Position numbers and translations under genes: made by a program. The notes below the pieces were generated by a model. It was not told the DNA's origin. It searched no databases and saw only the letters and a program-made list of their open reading frames with translations. Positions 24,636-35,830 of a stretch of DNA of 64,000 nucleotides are shown piece by piece (position 1 is the stretch's first letter; the number at the start of each line of letters is the position of its first letter). This DNA comes from Carettochelys insculpta (lineage: Eukaryota > Chordata > Testudines > Carettochelyidae), in contig NC_134161.1 of the NCBI RefSeq assembly GCF_033958435.1, positions 9,610,001 to 9,674,000 on the forward strand, given 5' to 3'.

Positions 24636-26460
24636 TTGTTTCTGCAGTGCACAGAGGAGTTTTGTCTCCAGTCCAGGAAAGCTCTAAGAAAGTAATTCAG
24701 TCTAAGCACTCACATAATGCCATGGAAGTCAGAAGAACTGCTCATGTGTTTCACATTCCAGGGTGCAATCCAGACCATTGAGGAATTGTTACCACCTGCC
24801 CTGCAGCCTGTGGTGCTAGTGAGGTTGCCAACTTGAGCCTCTCACAAACAGCCAGATGGCCTGGAGGTCACACTCTGACTGTCTGTGTATAGCCACAAAC
24901 CTAGTCCAACACCTCTTACTCTAGCAACATACCAGTCCCACTCTGGCTTCCAGCAATCTTGGTTGCTACCTGTAGGGTGACCCCAGAACACTCCAACCTG
25001 AATTTTCCCTAAAAATGTGTTCTGCACTGTCCAGTGCATCCTGGAGAGTTCAGCTTTTGGAGGTGGATTGTCTCTGTAAATGGCCTGTATGCAACAGCGC
25101 ATTTTTTACCTTGTTACCCAAACAGTTCAGTTTAAACACAGCCGTGGGTTAGTTTTGAATAAACAATCAAACAAGTTTATTTAATTACAAAGAGAGAGAT
25201 TTGAAGGGAGTGCAAGTACAGGGTAGTAAAGTTGGAAATTTTGCAAGAGAAGTAAAAATACAATGCTGCTTAGTTGATTAGGCTTAACAGACTAGACTTG
25301 GTTGAAAGTCAGATTCTTTCCACATGTTCCCAAATGAAGAACTGCTCCCCAAGTCCAAAGAACTGCTTCCTTTGTCTTTTTAGGTGAAAGAGCGATTTAA
25401 AGAGACAGATTAATAGCCTGCAGTGGGTTTTGCTGCTTCACTTTTTTACGCCAGCCCTCTTTGAAGTGGATACTTACGAGGAGTATGCCTCAATATAAAT
25501 TTTATTCAACCAGTTAAAAATGGTGATGTAGAGTCTGGGAGTGCTCTTTCCTGTCCCCTGTGTATTCTGAAATGCAGATTGCCTTGTTTCCTTACCGATC
25601 AGCAAGTTATTGGTTTTTAAATGGTACAGCATCTGTTTTCTGCAGTTATTCCAGTAGTGTGTTGGGTGTGAATACCGGCATTCATTCAGTCACCATACGC
25701 TAATATATTGCCAGACTGGGGCCAGAATCCTGAGTTACCTGCAGGATGAAGCCTTAGAAGAGCCAGATATTATCATTGTGTTAATTGAAAAACCTAGGAC
25801 ACTTTCTGTAACAGTCACTGTGTTCTAACCACAATCCAGTGTGAGGAAACACATTCTGCCAACCTAAACTTTCCTTGACATTGTAGCTGGAGAAAAGAGA
25901 GGGTTTGTTTTCACTTTATGTTCTAGACTGTTATTTGGTGTAGTGGTGGTCTTTTAAACAGCTACTGTGTTTATGGCAGAGCCTTTCGGAAGGTGAAGAG
26001 ATCCCCTTGGCATTCTTTGCTTTGCAATTCTCAGGTCGAAAGTTAGTTCTTTATAATAGTGACGTGTCATTCTTCTTCTCATGGTGACTTATATGCACCA
26101 GCTGTTCTTAATTTTCACACTTTCAGGTTTGCAAAAGGCATCGTCTCGACCAATAAATAATAGTAATAACATGATCCAATTAAAAAACACCATAGTCTCA
26201 GTAGGATGTTTCTTTTGGAGAACGGAGAGGGAGAGACTGAGGGCGCATGTAAATCGCACCCTGCTTATGGTGGTGTGTACTGTAGGCTCACTAGCATGGG
26301 TATTAATGTAGAGGTACAGTGAGGCACAGCATTAGCAAGTAAAGAAACACCTGAGTGATGTGAGTCCTTTGTGGTACTCTACTCTCCCAGCCATGCTTCA
26401 CTGATGACACTTCATTGCACTCTTCAGGTACACGTACACAGTACACACCTGCCAGTGTAT
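24636..26460. other. Intron sequence; possible old LTR-like piece about 25.1-25.5 kb
   Basis: At 25150-25480 the phrase TTGAATAAACAATCAAACAA, then TTTATTTAATTAC and purine-rich text, resembles antisense retrovirus-like sequence common in reptiles; a similar stretch is at 58040-58140. I see no paired LTRs or pol frame, so this is weak. The rest is unremarkable. Confidence 0.3.
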
Positions 26461-26718
26461 TGGGGTGGGCAAATACCGGCCTGTGGGCTGGATCTAGTTT
26501 GCCAGGATGGTCCCTGGCATGCCCGCTCTTCTGTATTTACCTGCGCCTCCACGGGCATCAGGCGATCGCATCTCATCTACAGATTGCCCTTGCGGCTAAT
26601 GGGAGCAGCAGGAGGCGGTGTTCGGATCCATTATCTGTGGAGGCGCAGGTAAATATTATGGCAGCAGCACGTCAGAGACAGCACCTGGTGGGCTGCTGCT
26701 TTTTTATTGCCCACCCCA
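26461..26718 (+). mobile_element. hAT-like MITE with internal stem-loop
   Basis: Left end TGGGGTGGGCAAATACC; reverse complement of right end TGGGGTGGGCAATAAAA, so inverted termini of at least 12 bases. Inside, the 19-mer TATTTACCTGCGCCTCCAC (26534-26552) has a perfect inverted copy at 26637-26655, giving an 84-base loop. No convincing 8-bp target duplication was found. Confidence 0.6.
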
Positions 26719-27940
26719 TCAGATGCAGTCAAGTGTAGACATAGCCTGAGAGAAGTGCCATGTATCAATGAATAGCTTTTCTTTTGCTTCTGCAACATTC
26801 TGCTCTTGTGCTCTAAGCTTGTGTGTGTTACTAATTGTTTCCTCTAATGCCTGTGCTCAGCTTTCTCAGCTCTCTGAGGTTTACTCTTCATCATTTTTCT
26901 TAGACACTGTTGCGTGTGTCCAGGAACATTCATTGGGGCTGTATGTCCTCTGCTTTTCAGCTTGAGCAGGGCAATTTCAGATCACTGGTCCTCTGATCGG
27001 GTGGCAACACACTACACCCACTCTGCCTTTGCGTTAAGGAAGCAGAATGGGGCCTATTTTTCCTAACTCCAGTTGGGAAAATTTAGCTCACACATCCCTA
27101 TATTTTCATTCTGTTTTAAGAAAAATATTGGAATAAAAGAAAGGTTGGTGTGTGTGTGTGTGTGTGTGTGTAATCCCAGTAGAAAGATAGAGGAGAGAAC
27201 TGGCTGAGTGAAAAACAAATGGGATGTGGGGGGCAGGTATAGCTTTGGAAAAGAACAGGGCCAATGAAAAAATAAAATTTACTCAATGTAGGGCACATAG
27301 TTACACCAGTGTAGTTTTTTTGATGGCTTACCTGTCCCTAATACCGAGCATAGACATCACCTTAACTAGATTTGTTCTTTTAATTGAAACATGTGGGGAG
27401 CAAACAGAGAAATATGGGGTTAAATGACCAGAAGTTGTGATTCACAAAGCCGAAGAACTCAGCAAAAATAGTTCACAAGGTTTCATCCACTCCTTGGCGT
27501 AGGTGGTGGCAGTGACGCATCAAGTGCTATGAATAAAGACTTGCAGTGAAGGCTGAGGCATTGTAGGAGGCTTGAGGAAGACTGGAGCTGCCATGCAGAT
27601 GCTTTTCAGGCCCTTTAAAATTCAAATCAAGCACAAAGAGATTCGCAGGAAGTGCGCTTTGCTGGAGATGAGGTCATTGAGGCGGTGCAGTCCATCCAAA
27701 CTGTGATTATTGTGCTTACAGCTGTCAGCCTTTAGGAAATCTGTAGTCACTGAGTGGCCTTTGATCAGACATTCATTGTGGGAGTGAAGTTGTGGGAGGC
27801 TAGTTGTTGCTAAGTTGTGGCTGTTAGCAGAGGAAGTGTGTCCTGTCGAATGAGTAGGGAAATGGCCCAATACATTTGAAGCAGACATTTATAAGGTTCT
27901 AAAATATTCATTGTTGTTGTTTTTATTATAGCAGAACCTA
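26719..27940. other. Intron sequence with one TG microsatellite
   Basis: Apart from the GT/TG run at 27148-27171, this is AT-leaning intron DNA. I see no exon or nameable repeat. Confidence 0.4.
27148..27171 (+). repeat. (GT)n microsatellite
   Basis: About 12 uninterrupted GT units. It could be length-polymorphic. Confidence 0.95.
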
Positions 27941-27949
27941 GGGACATCT

Positions 27950-28200
27950 GCTAATATCGGAGCTCCATTGGCTCTGTGCTTTATATGCACAGTAAGGGAC
28001 AGTCCCTGCCTTGAAGGGCGTATGGCCTAAACTGGCACAACAAAGGATAGAAGAAAGGCAGAATAAGCTGTGATTTGCAGGTGTCCTGCAGAAAGAGATT
28101 AAGTGACCTGCCCATGGTCATCTGGAGAATCTGTGGCAGAGCAGGGAATTGTACTCAGCTCTCCTGAGTCCTGGTTCAGTGTATTACCCACTGGTCATGC
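27950..28200 (-). mobile_element. MIR-like SINE, minus strand
   Basis: AAAGAGATTAAGTGACCTGC, CCATGGTCATCTGGAG and GGCAGAGCAGGGAATTG, then CTCAGCTCTCCTGAGTCCTG, follow the reverse-complement MIR core. The upstream text CTCTGTGCTTTATATGCACAG fits the tail side. Confidence 0.7.
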
Positions 28201-28616
28201 TTCCTGTCAGTGTTATTTGTTCTCCTGGGACAGAAAACTAAAGGGCCCAAATGCTGTACATTTTTGCCCATAGTTGGAACCTAGAGCACCAGAAACCTAA
28301 CACTTGTTCTTGTAAGAATTTTAGCCCAGCATTGCAGTCTTGAGAACTTCAGGTTGTTTGGAAAGAGTTATGCAAGACTTTTTAAAACTCAGAAATCACA
28401 CAGGGATTTGGCTGAGTTTCACCGGGGAGTTTTGGGGTCATATGTAGTTCAGTTGAGCAAACCAGTGTGAATGTGTTGAGTGATGATGGGCAAGCAGCCC
28501 TAAGACTTACCCAAACCTGACACAAACTCTTAACCATTAAAAATTCTTCCCATTTTAATTGACAGCAGTTGTTGGGACTGAAGTGCTAGTTGTTACAGTA
28601 CATTCATCAATGTTTT

Positions 28617-29060
28617 TAATGTAGGAATGGAAGAGACCTCTAGCATTATGTGGTCTGTCCATTTTCCTTCGAATGCAGGATTTGTCTCTGTTGTGCACTA
28701 GTGATTTTTCCAATTAAATTCATAAATAGGCATAATGGTGAGACTTCCACAACTTTCCTAGTTTTCACTGTTGGAACATTTTTTTTTTTTTGCTTAAAGA
28801 TAACCTTCCTTTGTTTCATCCACTTGCACGGAGTTAAACCTTCTCTTGGTACACGATATGATTTCTCTCTTCTCGGGGTTTACACTGTTCATATATTTGT
28901 TCACTATTGTCATATCATTATATGTATTTAACTCTTCTCATCTTTCCTCTTAAACCAACTCCTCCAGCCCTCTAGTCATTTTTCGTTGCTCATGTGAACT
29001 CCTTCTATCTCACTTGCTAATTTATTTCTGGTATCGTGGTGTAATAATGATATTCCTGGT
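28617..29060 (-). mobile_element. CR1/L3 LINE 3' fragment, minus strand
   Basis: On the + strand: AATGGAAGAGACCTCTAGC, GAATGCAGGATTTGTC, GGTGAGACTTCCACAACTTT and GGGGTTTACACTGTTCATAT in this order match the antisense 3' part of a turtle L3-like LINE. No ORF remains. Confidence 0.72.
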
Positions 29061-30690
29061 ACAGGTATCTCACTCTCTGTGACCAGTGTGTCGCCTGCCT
29101 GCTATGTGATGTGGTTGCTTAGTGTATACAGCCCGACATTGCACAGGCCTTTCATGCTGCCCTAGTGAGTTGCAAATTCATGTGTGGTTTGCTGTGTGGT
29201 ACCAGCTCTATGGCTGGCTCAGCATTACTTCTTTCTAATTCTTTGTGAGGAGCTGCGCCTGACACGTTGCGTCTTCATTCACACCTGAGCAAGCATGTTA
29301 TCCTGTCGGAGTGGTAGCATTCCATATGTATTTTGCCAGGTATGAAAGATGTCACGTTACAAGAAATGGTGAATCGAACCCCCTATATGTTTTGGATTAT
29401 ACCTCTCCCCCACCCCCGTGTCCTCTATTCCAAGCTGACCTGTTTGGTTACCTTCTACAGCTAGTAATCTCTCCAGGTTATTTGCACTCATGTTGGGATG
29501 CGGGTAGCATTTGAAGAGATGGTCTTTGCTACTGGAAGACTGGTGGCTGCTGTGCGCTGATGAAGGTTATGTGCTCTGTCCCTCAGATCATGCTGGGGAA
29601 ACAGATGGCTTGTGTTCATGTGCAAAGGTTTTGGTACATGTTAATGGTCTTTCTATATGAACATGAAACGTTTCCTCTTTGTGGAGAACCATTGTGGTGG
29701 CTTTAGAACTAAGTACCTAGACCATGGGAGAAAACTGTCAGAGAATGGTGGCGTACAGATGTGACATTGAAGTTAAGAGGGAAGGTAGATGATTTAGGCA
29801 ACAACGGGTTTCCTCTTTCACAGAAGAGACTTAGGAACCAGACCTGCCTGCGCTTGCTACCGATCCTCTGTGGAATCACTTGAAAAGCATTCGAATCCAC
29901 ATTGTATATAATAGCCCAGAAAATTCCCCCAGCCCTCCCCAGCATAGTAGGGAAGGAGGTTGGGAGAAGGCTGATGAGAAGATAGGGGAAATATAGAAGG
30001 TTATTAGTGGGCACCAGTCAGTGGGGAAGGGTACATGCAGGGTTAACGATATGGAATAGAGGGCATTCTTAAAGGGACAGTGAATGCTTTTCTTCTCCAG
30101 TGGACAGCAGCCAGTTCAGATGCCAGAGCCAGGCAGCGTGGTGCAAAGAGGCCATTGTCTTAGCTGTGTGTGGTTGTTAGCAGATGGGGGGAATCTTTTT
30201 GTCCATAACTTTTGAGAACATAAAATACATCCGAGCAGTAAGATTCGTGAATGGTTTAATGATCTCTCCTCTGGCAGAATCACTTTGGTCTTTTGTTTAA
30301 ACCATGGGGTCAACATGGGAGTGGCGAGGCGCAGGGGTGATGTATGGCTCTTGTGCCTTGAAGAACGGTATTTACCCTGCAGGTGACACACATACTACTT
30401 GTCTCATCATTTTTCATCTAAAACTCACACTGCCAGGCTACAGTCTGGGGATCCAGCTTCCAGGAGTGGTCATGTGCCAGTGTTACATGCACTGGAGCAT
30501 GCATGGCCTTTGTAGCCAGGATCAAACAGACAGTTATGGAAAGGGATGACCTGATTCAGTGCAGGAGTGAGTATCTAAGGGGAAGGCACAGAGTAGGGAG
30601 CCTCCCCTGGGTAGACGTGGCGTCAGGGATAGACGATGGGGAAGAATCAGGGAGGCTCTGGTGGAGCAAACAGTGGGAAAGGGAGGAATA
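29061..30690. other. Intron sequence, no recognised exon or repeat
   Basis: Mixed-composition DNA with chance ORFs. Nothing here can be named. Confidence 0.4.
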
Positions 30691-30857
30691 GTAACAGAGA
30701 GGAAGCCGTGCTAGTCTATATACTATCAAAAAAAATTGCAGTCAAGTGCATGGCTTCAGCACAGTGGCTTATTAGAATATAAAAACAAAAAAGCAGTCCA
30801 ACAGCACTTTAAAGACTAACAAAATAATTTATTAGGTGGTGAGCTTTCCTGAGGGGA
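30691..30857 (+). mobile_element. Reptile SINE-like element, same family as 20475
   Basis: GTAACAGAGAGGAAGCCGTG, then CTAGTCTATATACTATC, and later GCACTTTAAAGACTAACAAA, ATTTATTAGGTGGTGAGC. About 50 bases of unrelated AT-rich text split the two halves. No inverted arm or target duplication is evident in this copy. Confidence 0.75.
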
Positions 30858-31828
30858 AGTGTGGGGAACTGTTCAGCGCTTAGGGTGACTTCAGCAGGCA
30901 CTTAAAGGAATCAGGGGCTTTCTGAGGGGAGTGTGGTCAAGTGAGGATAATATGGGAGTCAGCTGGTTCGAGTGGAGAGGATTCATGGATGATCCAGAGA
31001 AATGTTATGAAGGGACGGGCGTGGGAATGGGTCAGGGAGTGTTTTGGGGATAGGATTGCGAAGTCTCTTGGGGGTGGGCAGGAGCTGGGTGCAATTCTAG
31101 GGTAAGAAGCGGAGAAGACTGGGGGATTTGAGGGCGGGGGAAACCTCAGGGAGCACAGAGCACCATACAGTGCTGTTGAACAGCTGATGTGTAGCTTGCT
31201 CGTCTGTGTTGGTGACTGCCGAAGTGTAACACAGATGGCAGGCAATGCATTCCTCTTTTATGTATGGTCTTTATGAAAATGAAGCATGGGAAGGTTGCTT
31301 TCCCTTTACTGGAAGTGGGAGTGGGGTGAAGTCTCCTCCCCGTAAGGCGTGTAGGAAATGCGGTGTAGTTTTTGCAGCTTTTCACCCCATCCCCACCTTG
31401 TTGCTGTGCAAGACTCTCTGCATAACAGTTCTCCACCAGTTAGGAGAGCATCAAATTTAAATCTATCCTGTCGTTTAGTAAACTGAGTGAAGACAGCACT
31501 TATAATGAGTTTCCACAAAGGCCTGTAATTAAATGGGTTCTCGTCTTCATCACCGCCTTTCTCCTTTTTCATCACCATTGCTGCTTTTCCTTTTTGTTTC
31601 TTTTCCTGCTTTTTCAGAGCATAGACTCTGAATTGGTCCAGGAGGTCTCCATTTTAAATGATTGGATGGGGGTGGGGGGTGAGGTCTGTTGCTTATATAT
31701 TGTGGGAACTGATGTTCCTAGGCTTGTGAAATGTGAGAGATGTTTGGCTGGAGGATGGTACGTAGTGAATTGTCTCTGCTGATAAGTGTGTGAAAACTGC
31801 TGACACACTTTGAGCTATGGGATGTGAC
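30858..31828. other. Intron sequence, no recognised exon or repeat
   Basis: Purine-rich stretches around 30.85-31.15 kb, otherwise unremarkable intron DNA with chance-level ORFs. Confidence 0.4.
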
Positions 31829-32027
31829 CAGTGTTTCCTGTAAGTTGAGTGCTTGGGTCAGGGGGCCCAGGGGAGAGTCAGGTGCCTCCCCGCTGATTAG
31901 CAGAGTACCTGCAGCCCCACACAGTGGACTGTGCATGTTTCTATAGGTGGTGCACATCAGCACATGCCTTGGTGCACATAAGAAGATGCGTTCCACCCAT
32001 GGATGGAAAAAGTTAGACAGAACACTG
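31829..32027 (+). mobile_element. Non-autonomous hAT element, 199 bp
   Basis: Left end CAGTGTTTCCTGTAAG; reverse complement of right end CAGTGTTCTGTCTAAC then TTTTTCCATCCATG. The flanks are GATGTGAC (31821-31828) and GATATGAC (32028-32035), a 7/8 match. This family is abundant in turtles by my memory. Confidence 0.85.
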
Positions 32028-32216
32028 GATATGACAGCCGGGTCTCTCTGAAGTGACACGTGAGAGAGGTCCTTTTTCGATATAGGTGTGAAACGGGGAT
32101 TGTGGCAAAGATGCATCTATAAAGGAGTCTGTCTATAGCAGAAGCCCCAGGTCTGGGACGTGAGAAAAGTCATAGTACTCAGGACTGACTGTATATGGAG
32201 AGATACCAGCCTATCT

Positions 32217-32292
32217 CTTAGAAGTGGAGGGACCTTGAGAGGTCATTGAATCCAGTCCCTGCCCTCACAGCAGGACCTATCACCATCCCTGG
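32217..32292 (-). mobile_element. CR1/L3 3'-end fragment, minus strand
   Basis: GGGACCTTGAGAGGTCATTG then AATCCAGTCCCTGCCCTCAC with AGCAGGACCTATCACC is the reverse complement of the LINE tail region, similar to 10590-10660. Confidence 0.7.
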
Positions 32293-32696
32293 TAGTTATT
32301 TTACGTTTTTTTTAAACACAGATTTCACCAGGGTCATTGTTTGTCTTTCTTCTGCTCAGCCCTGTGTTTCTCAGAGATACTGCTGGAAATCCCCCAAAGA
32401 AAGGCTGTTTTTATGAACTTTGTGGCAATTAGGTTTCTGCTGTGACTGGAAAGATCCTTGTACAGGTGGTGGCATTTCAGCATTTGCTACTCCTGGTCCT
32501 GCAAATAACAGATTTCTCTTAAACCTGAAACAAAATGCAGTTCAAGATTATAAAATTAGAGACCCAGCCGCACAGCTTAAATGTCCATCCCCTTCTCAGC
32601 AATACAGTCTGATAGTTGAATGTCTTAAGAGGTAAGGCTCTCTGCCATTCTTTGGGAGTCTATGAGACGAATATCCATGAAGCAGTTGTTTTCTTG

Positions 32697-32765
32697 GAAT
32701 ATCATAGAAATTTGAGCTGGAGAATATATAGGTCATCTTGGCCACCCCTTGCTCTGCATTTCCTG
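32697..32765 (-). mobile_element. Decayed CR1-type tail, minus strand
   Basis: TATCATAGAAATTTGAGCTG then GGTCATCTTGGCCACCCC follows the antisense CR1 tail (TCATAGAAT...GGTCATCTAGTCCAACCC) with several changes. Confidence 0.5.
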
Positions 32766-33775
32766 GTGGTTAGTCCTATCTGCATTATTAAAATCCCATG
32801 CTATTGGTTACCAGTCTGAGGCCTACAGTCCACCAATCATCTCTGAAACATTGATGTATGATCTGCAGAGAGATGTCTGGTCCACCTGGGGCTATCCCTC
32901 CTTGCTCCCAGCTATGCTGAAAGCTGTTTAAATAACCTCGTTGATATTACTTGCCCGTGAAGGCTATTGCTGTAGTCTCCCCAGAGATGTTATGCAGCCG
33001 CAAACAGGAGGGCAGCTGGTCTGTGGGGAAACTTATCTAGGAAGTTGTTTTTCCTAAGCGCTGGAGTTTGTAGCTTTTCCACTGGGAGGTTTTGCTCCTG
33101 TCTCTGACATCTTACTGTCTTGATATTTAGCCTAACTCTCCTCCTCCCTTTTTCTTAGTGTGATCCTATCTTTCCTAATTCTGCAAAGGGGTTCCCCACA
33201 TGTACGTTCCAGGCATGTCACATTGGGGACAACTGGTGGAGCTCAGTTACTTTGCTGAGGTGTGGAATATGTTGCCCTGAGTGCATTCAGCTCCCTTTGT
33301 GCCGTTAAGGAGAGCTAATTAGTCCCTTTTTGTGCAGTCTCCTTGCAGAGGTAGCTGACCTCTTGTTAATCCTGGATTAAGTTCTTACTGAGAACTGACT
33401 CTCTGTGTGTCCCAATTAAGATGGTGACACTTTGTTCCAGAAGAACAACCTCTCTCTCTGCCCACTGCCTTTGAGCACATGATTGCCTGCCCCTTCTTCC
33501 CCTGCTTCTGTGAGAATCCACCAGCGTTCGGCAGCGGCAGTGTCTCATGCCATGAAAAATGCCATTGTCAGTTCAAAGCACCCAGAAAGGGGGCTTGATG
33601 TGGCACCTGTCTGAGAGCCAGCTCTTCGCAGTGGTGAGAGGGCTGAGCCTTGGCAAAGCCATTCTTTGCCCCCAAGTGTTTGAGAGTGTGCCCTGTGTCT
33701 CAGAATGGGACCAGAGCTTCCGTAAGAAGTAAGAGGTTGCAAGGCCAGGAGCCTACTGATGCCTGAGAGAGGTCA
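32766..33775. other. Intron sequence, no recognised content
   Basis: Mixed-composition intron DNA with no nameable repeat or exon. Confidence 0.4.
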
Positions 33776-34420
33776 GATCACATTCTATGTGCTGAGCAGG
33801 ATGTAGTAAGCAGAAGTCTGTGACCTTGGGAGTCAGCACAATGTTCTGTGTTGTGGAGGGAACAGAATCCATGTCCTGGTGGGCAGATGGCATCCATAAC
33901 ATATTGTTAGGAAAGGAGCAGATTCTGTGCCCTGCTGAGTGGGTGATATTGTGAACTGGTGAGAAAGCTGAGCCTGTTCCATGCCCTGAACCTAAGGCAC
34001 ATATTATACAAAGGAAGAAGGCTGGGCCCAATCCATACATCTGACCTGGAACAGACACCATTTCATTTATCAGGGGAGGGATAGCTCAGTGGCTTGAGCA
34101 TTGGCCTGCTAAACCCAGGGTTGTGAGCTCAATTCTCGAGGAGGCCATGTCGAGATTGGGGCAAATAGATGTCAGGGATGGTGCTTGGTCCTGCCAAGAG
34201 GGCAGGGGACTGAACTAGATGACCTCCCAAGGTCCCTTCCAGCTCTAGGAGATGTGTATCTGATTATATCATACACTTGAAGGGGAAAGAGAGATCTGTG
34301 CTGTACTCTGCATAGGCAAAGCCAGCCCTGAACATTAGAGAGGATGCTGAGCCTATTCCATCAATGGGGAAAAGGCTGGAACCTGTGTAATGTTCTACAT
34401 TAGGATAGAGACATTTTTAT
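33776..34420. repeat. Degenerate tandem-like region split by a SINE
   Basis: A motif of the form CARATTCYRTGYCCTGNTG recurs near 33871, 33928, 33980 and 34036 at spacings of about 52-57 bases, with poorer copies near 33782 and, beyond the SINE, near 34290 and 34360. The units also share AAGGCTGRGCC text. It reads as an old minisatellite of roughly 55-bp unit into which the SINE at 34072 was inserted. Confidence 0.45.
34072..34262 (+). mobile_element. tRNA-derived SINE with CR1-like tail (cryptodiran turtle type)
   Basis: The head GGGAGGGATAGCTCAGTGGC with a good A-box (TAGCTCAGTGG), then GGCCTGCTAAACCCAGGG and a B-box-like GTGAGCTCAATTCT, is tRNA-like. The tail, GATGACCTCCCAAGGTCCC then TTCCAGCTCTAGG, is the CR1 3' end. 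This composite structure is the Cry-type SINE of cryptodiran turtles. It is not a functional tRNA gene: there is no fold for a full cloverleaf, and it continues into the CR1 tail. Confidence 0.85.
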
Positions 34421-34889
34421 GCATTGGGGAGAGGGGCAGAACCCTCCCAGATTCTCTTAACTCCTCTAAAATTGCTTCTTTCATGGATTGGGGGACAGAC
34501 AGATTCATCTCCGTATGACAGAGAGGTTTATTCATCTCTGAATGACAGGAGTTATGCATATCGGTGTCGGAGTCACTACTTGGGGGTTTCCGTCTCTTAA
34601 AGGCTGGGGTTTCCCTACATGCTTGGGTGGCATCTGGCACAAAGATACCTTAGATTCTTCCCTCCATATTCCACAAATGTGTCATTTGACAGCTTTCTTT
34701 GAATTCTCTTTTCTTTGTCCACGTCACGTTCACAAGCTGTTACTGAATGTGCTGCAAATGCTTGAGCGTTTATTTCTGCATTTTGTAGCTGGAAGCAGAT
34801 AGCGTGGGTGGCTCTGGAGACGAGTTTCCTTTATAGAGACTAGTAAAAGTTAAACGTCCAAGGGCTGAGAATTAGGATTTAGTAGCAAC

Positions 34890-34959
34890 ATCTAGAGTTG
34901 GGATGCTGGGATTCTCCTGCAGCCTCTGCCACTGAGATAATGCGTGATTTGGTCCAGAT
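34890..34959 (+). mobile_element. MIR-like SINE, 5' part of a copy split by an hAT
   Basis: GGGATGCTGGGATTCTCCTG, then CCTCTGCCACTGAGATAATG and CGTGATTTGGTCCAGAT follow the MIR core. It resumes at 35701 after the hAT insert. Confidence 0.65.
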
Positions 34960-35692
34960 AAGTGTTTCCCAATATTATTTGGCTACGGAACCCTTTTAAA
35001 CTCGAAAGAATTTTGCAGAACTCCGAATAATAGTTTTATATATGACTTCACCCCTCTCAGCCACAAACCGCGCCCCCATCCCCAGGATTAACCTGCCTCA
35101 GCCCTAAACCAGCCCCCAGGACTATCCCATTCACCCAAACAGGCCCCCAGCCTAACCCTGCCTGTACAAATGCCGTCTGAGTTAGCGGCTCCCGTTACCT
35201 CACCCAACATGGAGGACAAACCTACCTTAGGCACCTCTGCTCCTCCAACTCTAGTCCTGAGGGCTTGATTTCATTGGCCACCCTATGGCAATGCGAGAGG
35301 CCAGTCACAGCCAATGGAAGGTGAGGACAATGCAGGACCCATATGGCTCCCCTTTCAGATACCCATTTGCTCTCCTTGCCCTACCCCCAGTGTGTATGCA
35401 TTAGCAACTTTGGGAGCGAGGGGCTCTTTGTGTCATGCCTCTGCTCAAATAATGGAACTAATTTCAGTCGGCTTTATGGTTGGATCCTTCCCACCACCCT
35501 GCTGGCTGTTAAGTCAATTAAATTTAGTTCTACAGTTTCAGCAGCGGCAGTGCCCAGATCCGCAAATGGCTTCTTAGTGTGGCAGGAGGTTCTGGAGCCA
35601 CAGGTTGCCGACACCTGACCATTTTGTCACAGAACCCTTGTTTTACTTTGCAGGACTCCAAGGTTCTGCAGAACAACATTTGGGAAACACTG
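34960..35692 (+). mobile_element. Non-autonomous hAT element, 733 bp, exact 8-bp duplication
   Basis: Left end AAGTGTTTCCCAATATTATT (first base changed from C), then GGCTACGGAACCC and TTTTAAACTCGAAAGAATTT, same as the 23392 copy. Right end, reverse-complemented: CAGTGTTTCCCAAATGTTG. The 8-mer GTCCAGAT flanks it (34952-34959 and 35693-35700). The interior is C-rich and unlike the 23392 copy, and near its right side the phrase CCACAGGTTGCCGACACCTG looks like the end of another hAT. Confidence 0.9.
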
Positions 35693-35700
35693 GTCCAGAT

Positions 35701-35830
35701 TCTTCATCCATGCCCCCAATTTCCCCAGCTGTGAAATGGGAGTTCTGACACCTACCAACTATAAAGCCATTTTGACAGCCTCGTGTGAAAAAAAATGCTA
35801 CCTGTGTGCAAAGTGTTAATTGTTGTCAAG
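35701..35830 (+). mobile_element. MIR-like SINE, 3' part of the split copy
   Basis: CCCCCAATTTCCCCAGCTGT, then GAAATGGGAGTTCTGACACC, is MIR core-to-tail text that continues the piece at 34890-34959 across the hAT. Confidence 0.65.

Noticed and set aside
25100..25500. Endogenous retrovirus LTR
   Set aside because: The text has the flavour of antisense retroviral repeats, but I found no paired LTR, primer-binding site or pol frame, so it is only noted in the region entry.
34075..34150. Possible tRNA gene (A-box and B-box-like sequence)
   Set aside because: It is the tRNA-derived head of a SINE: it continues directly into a CR1-type tail and does not form a complete cloverleaf.
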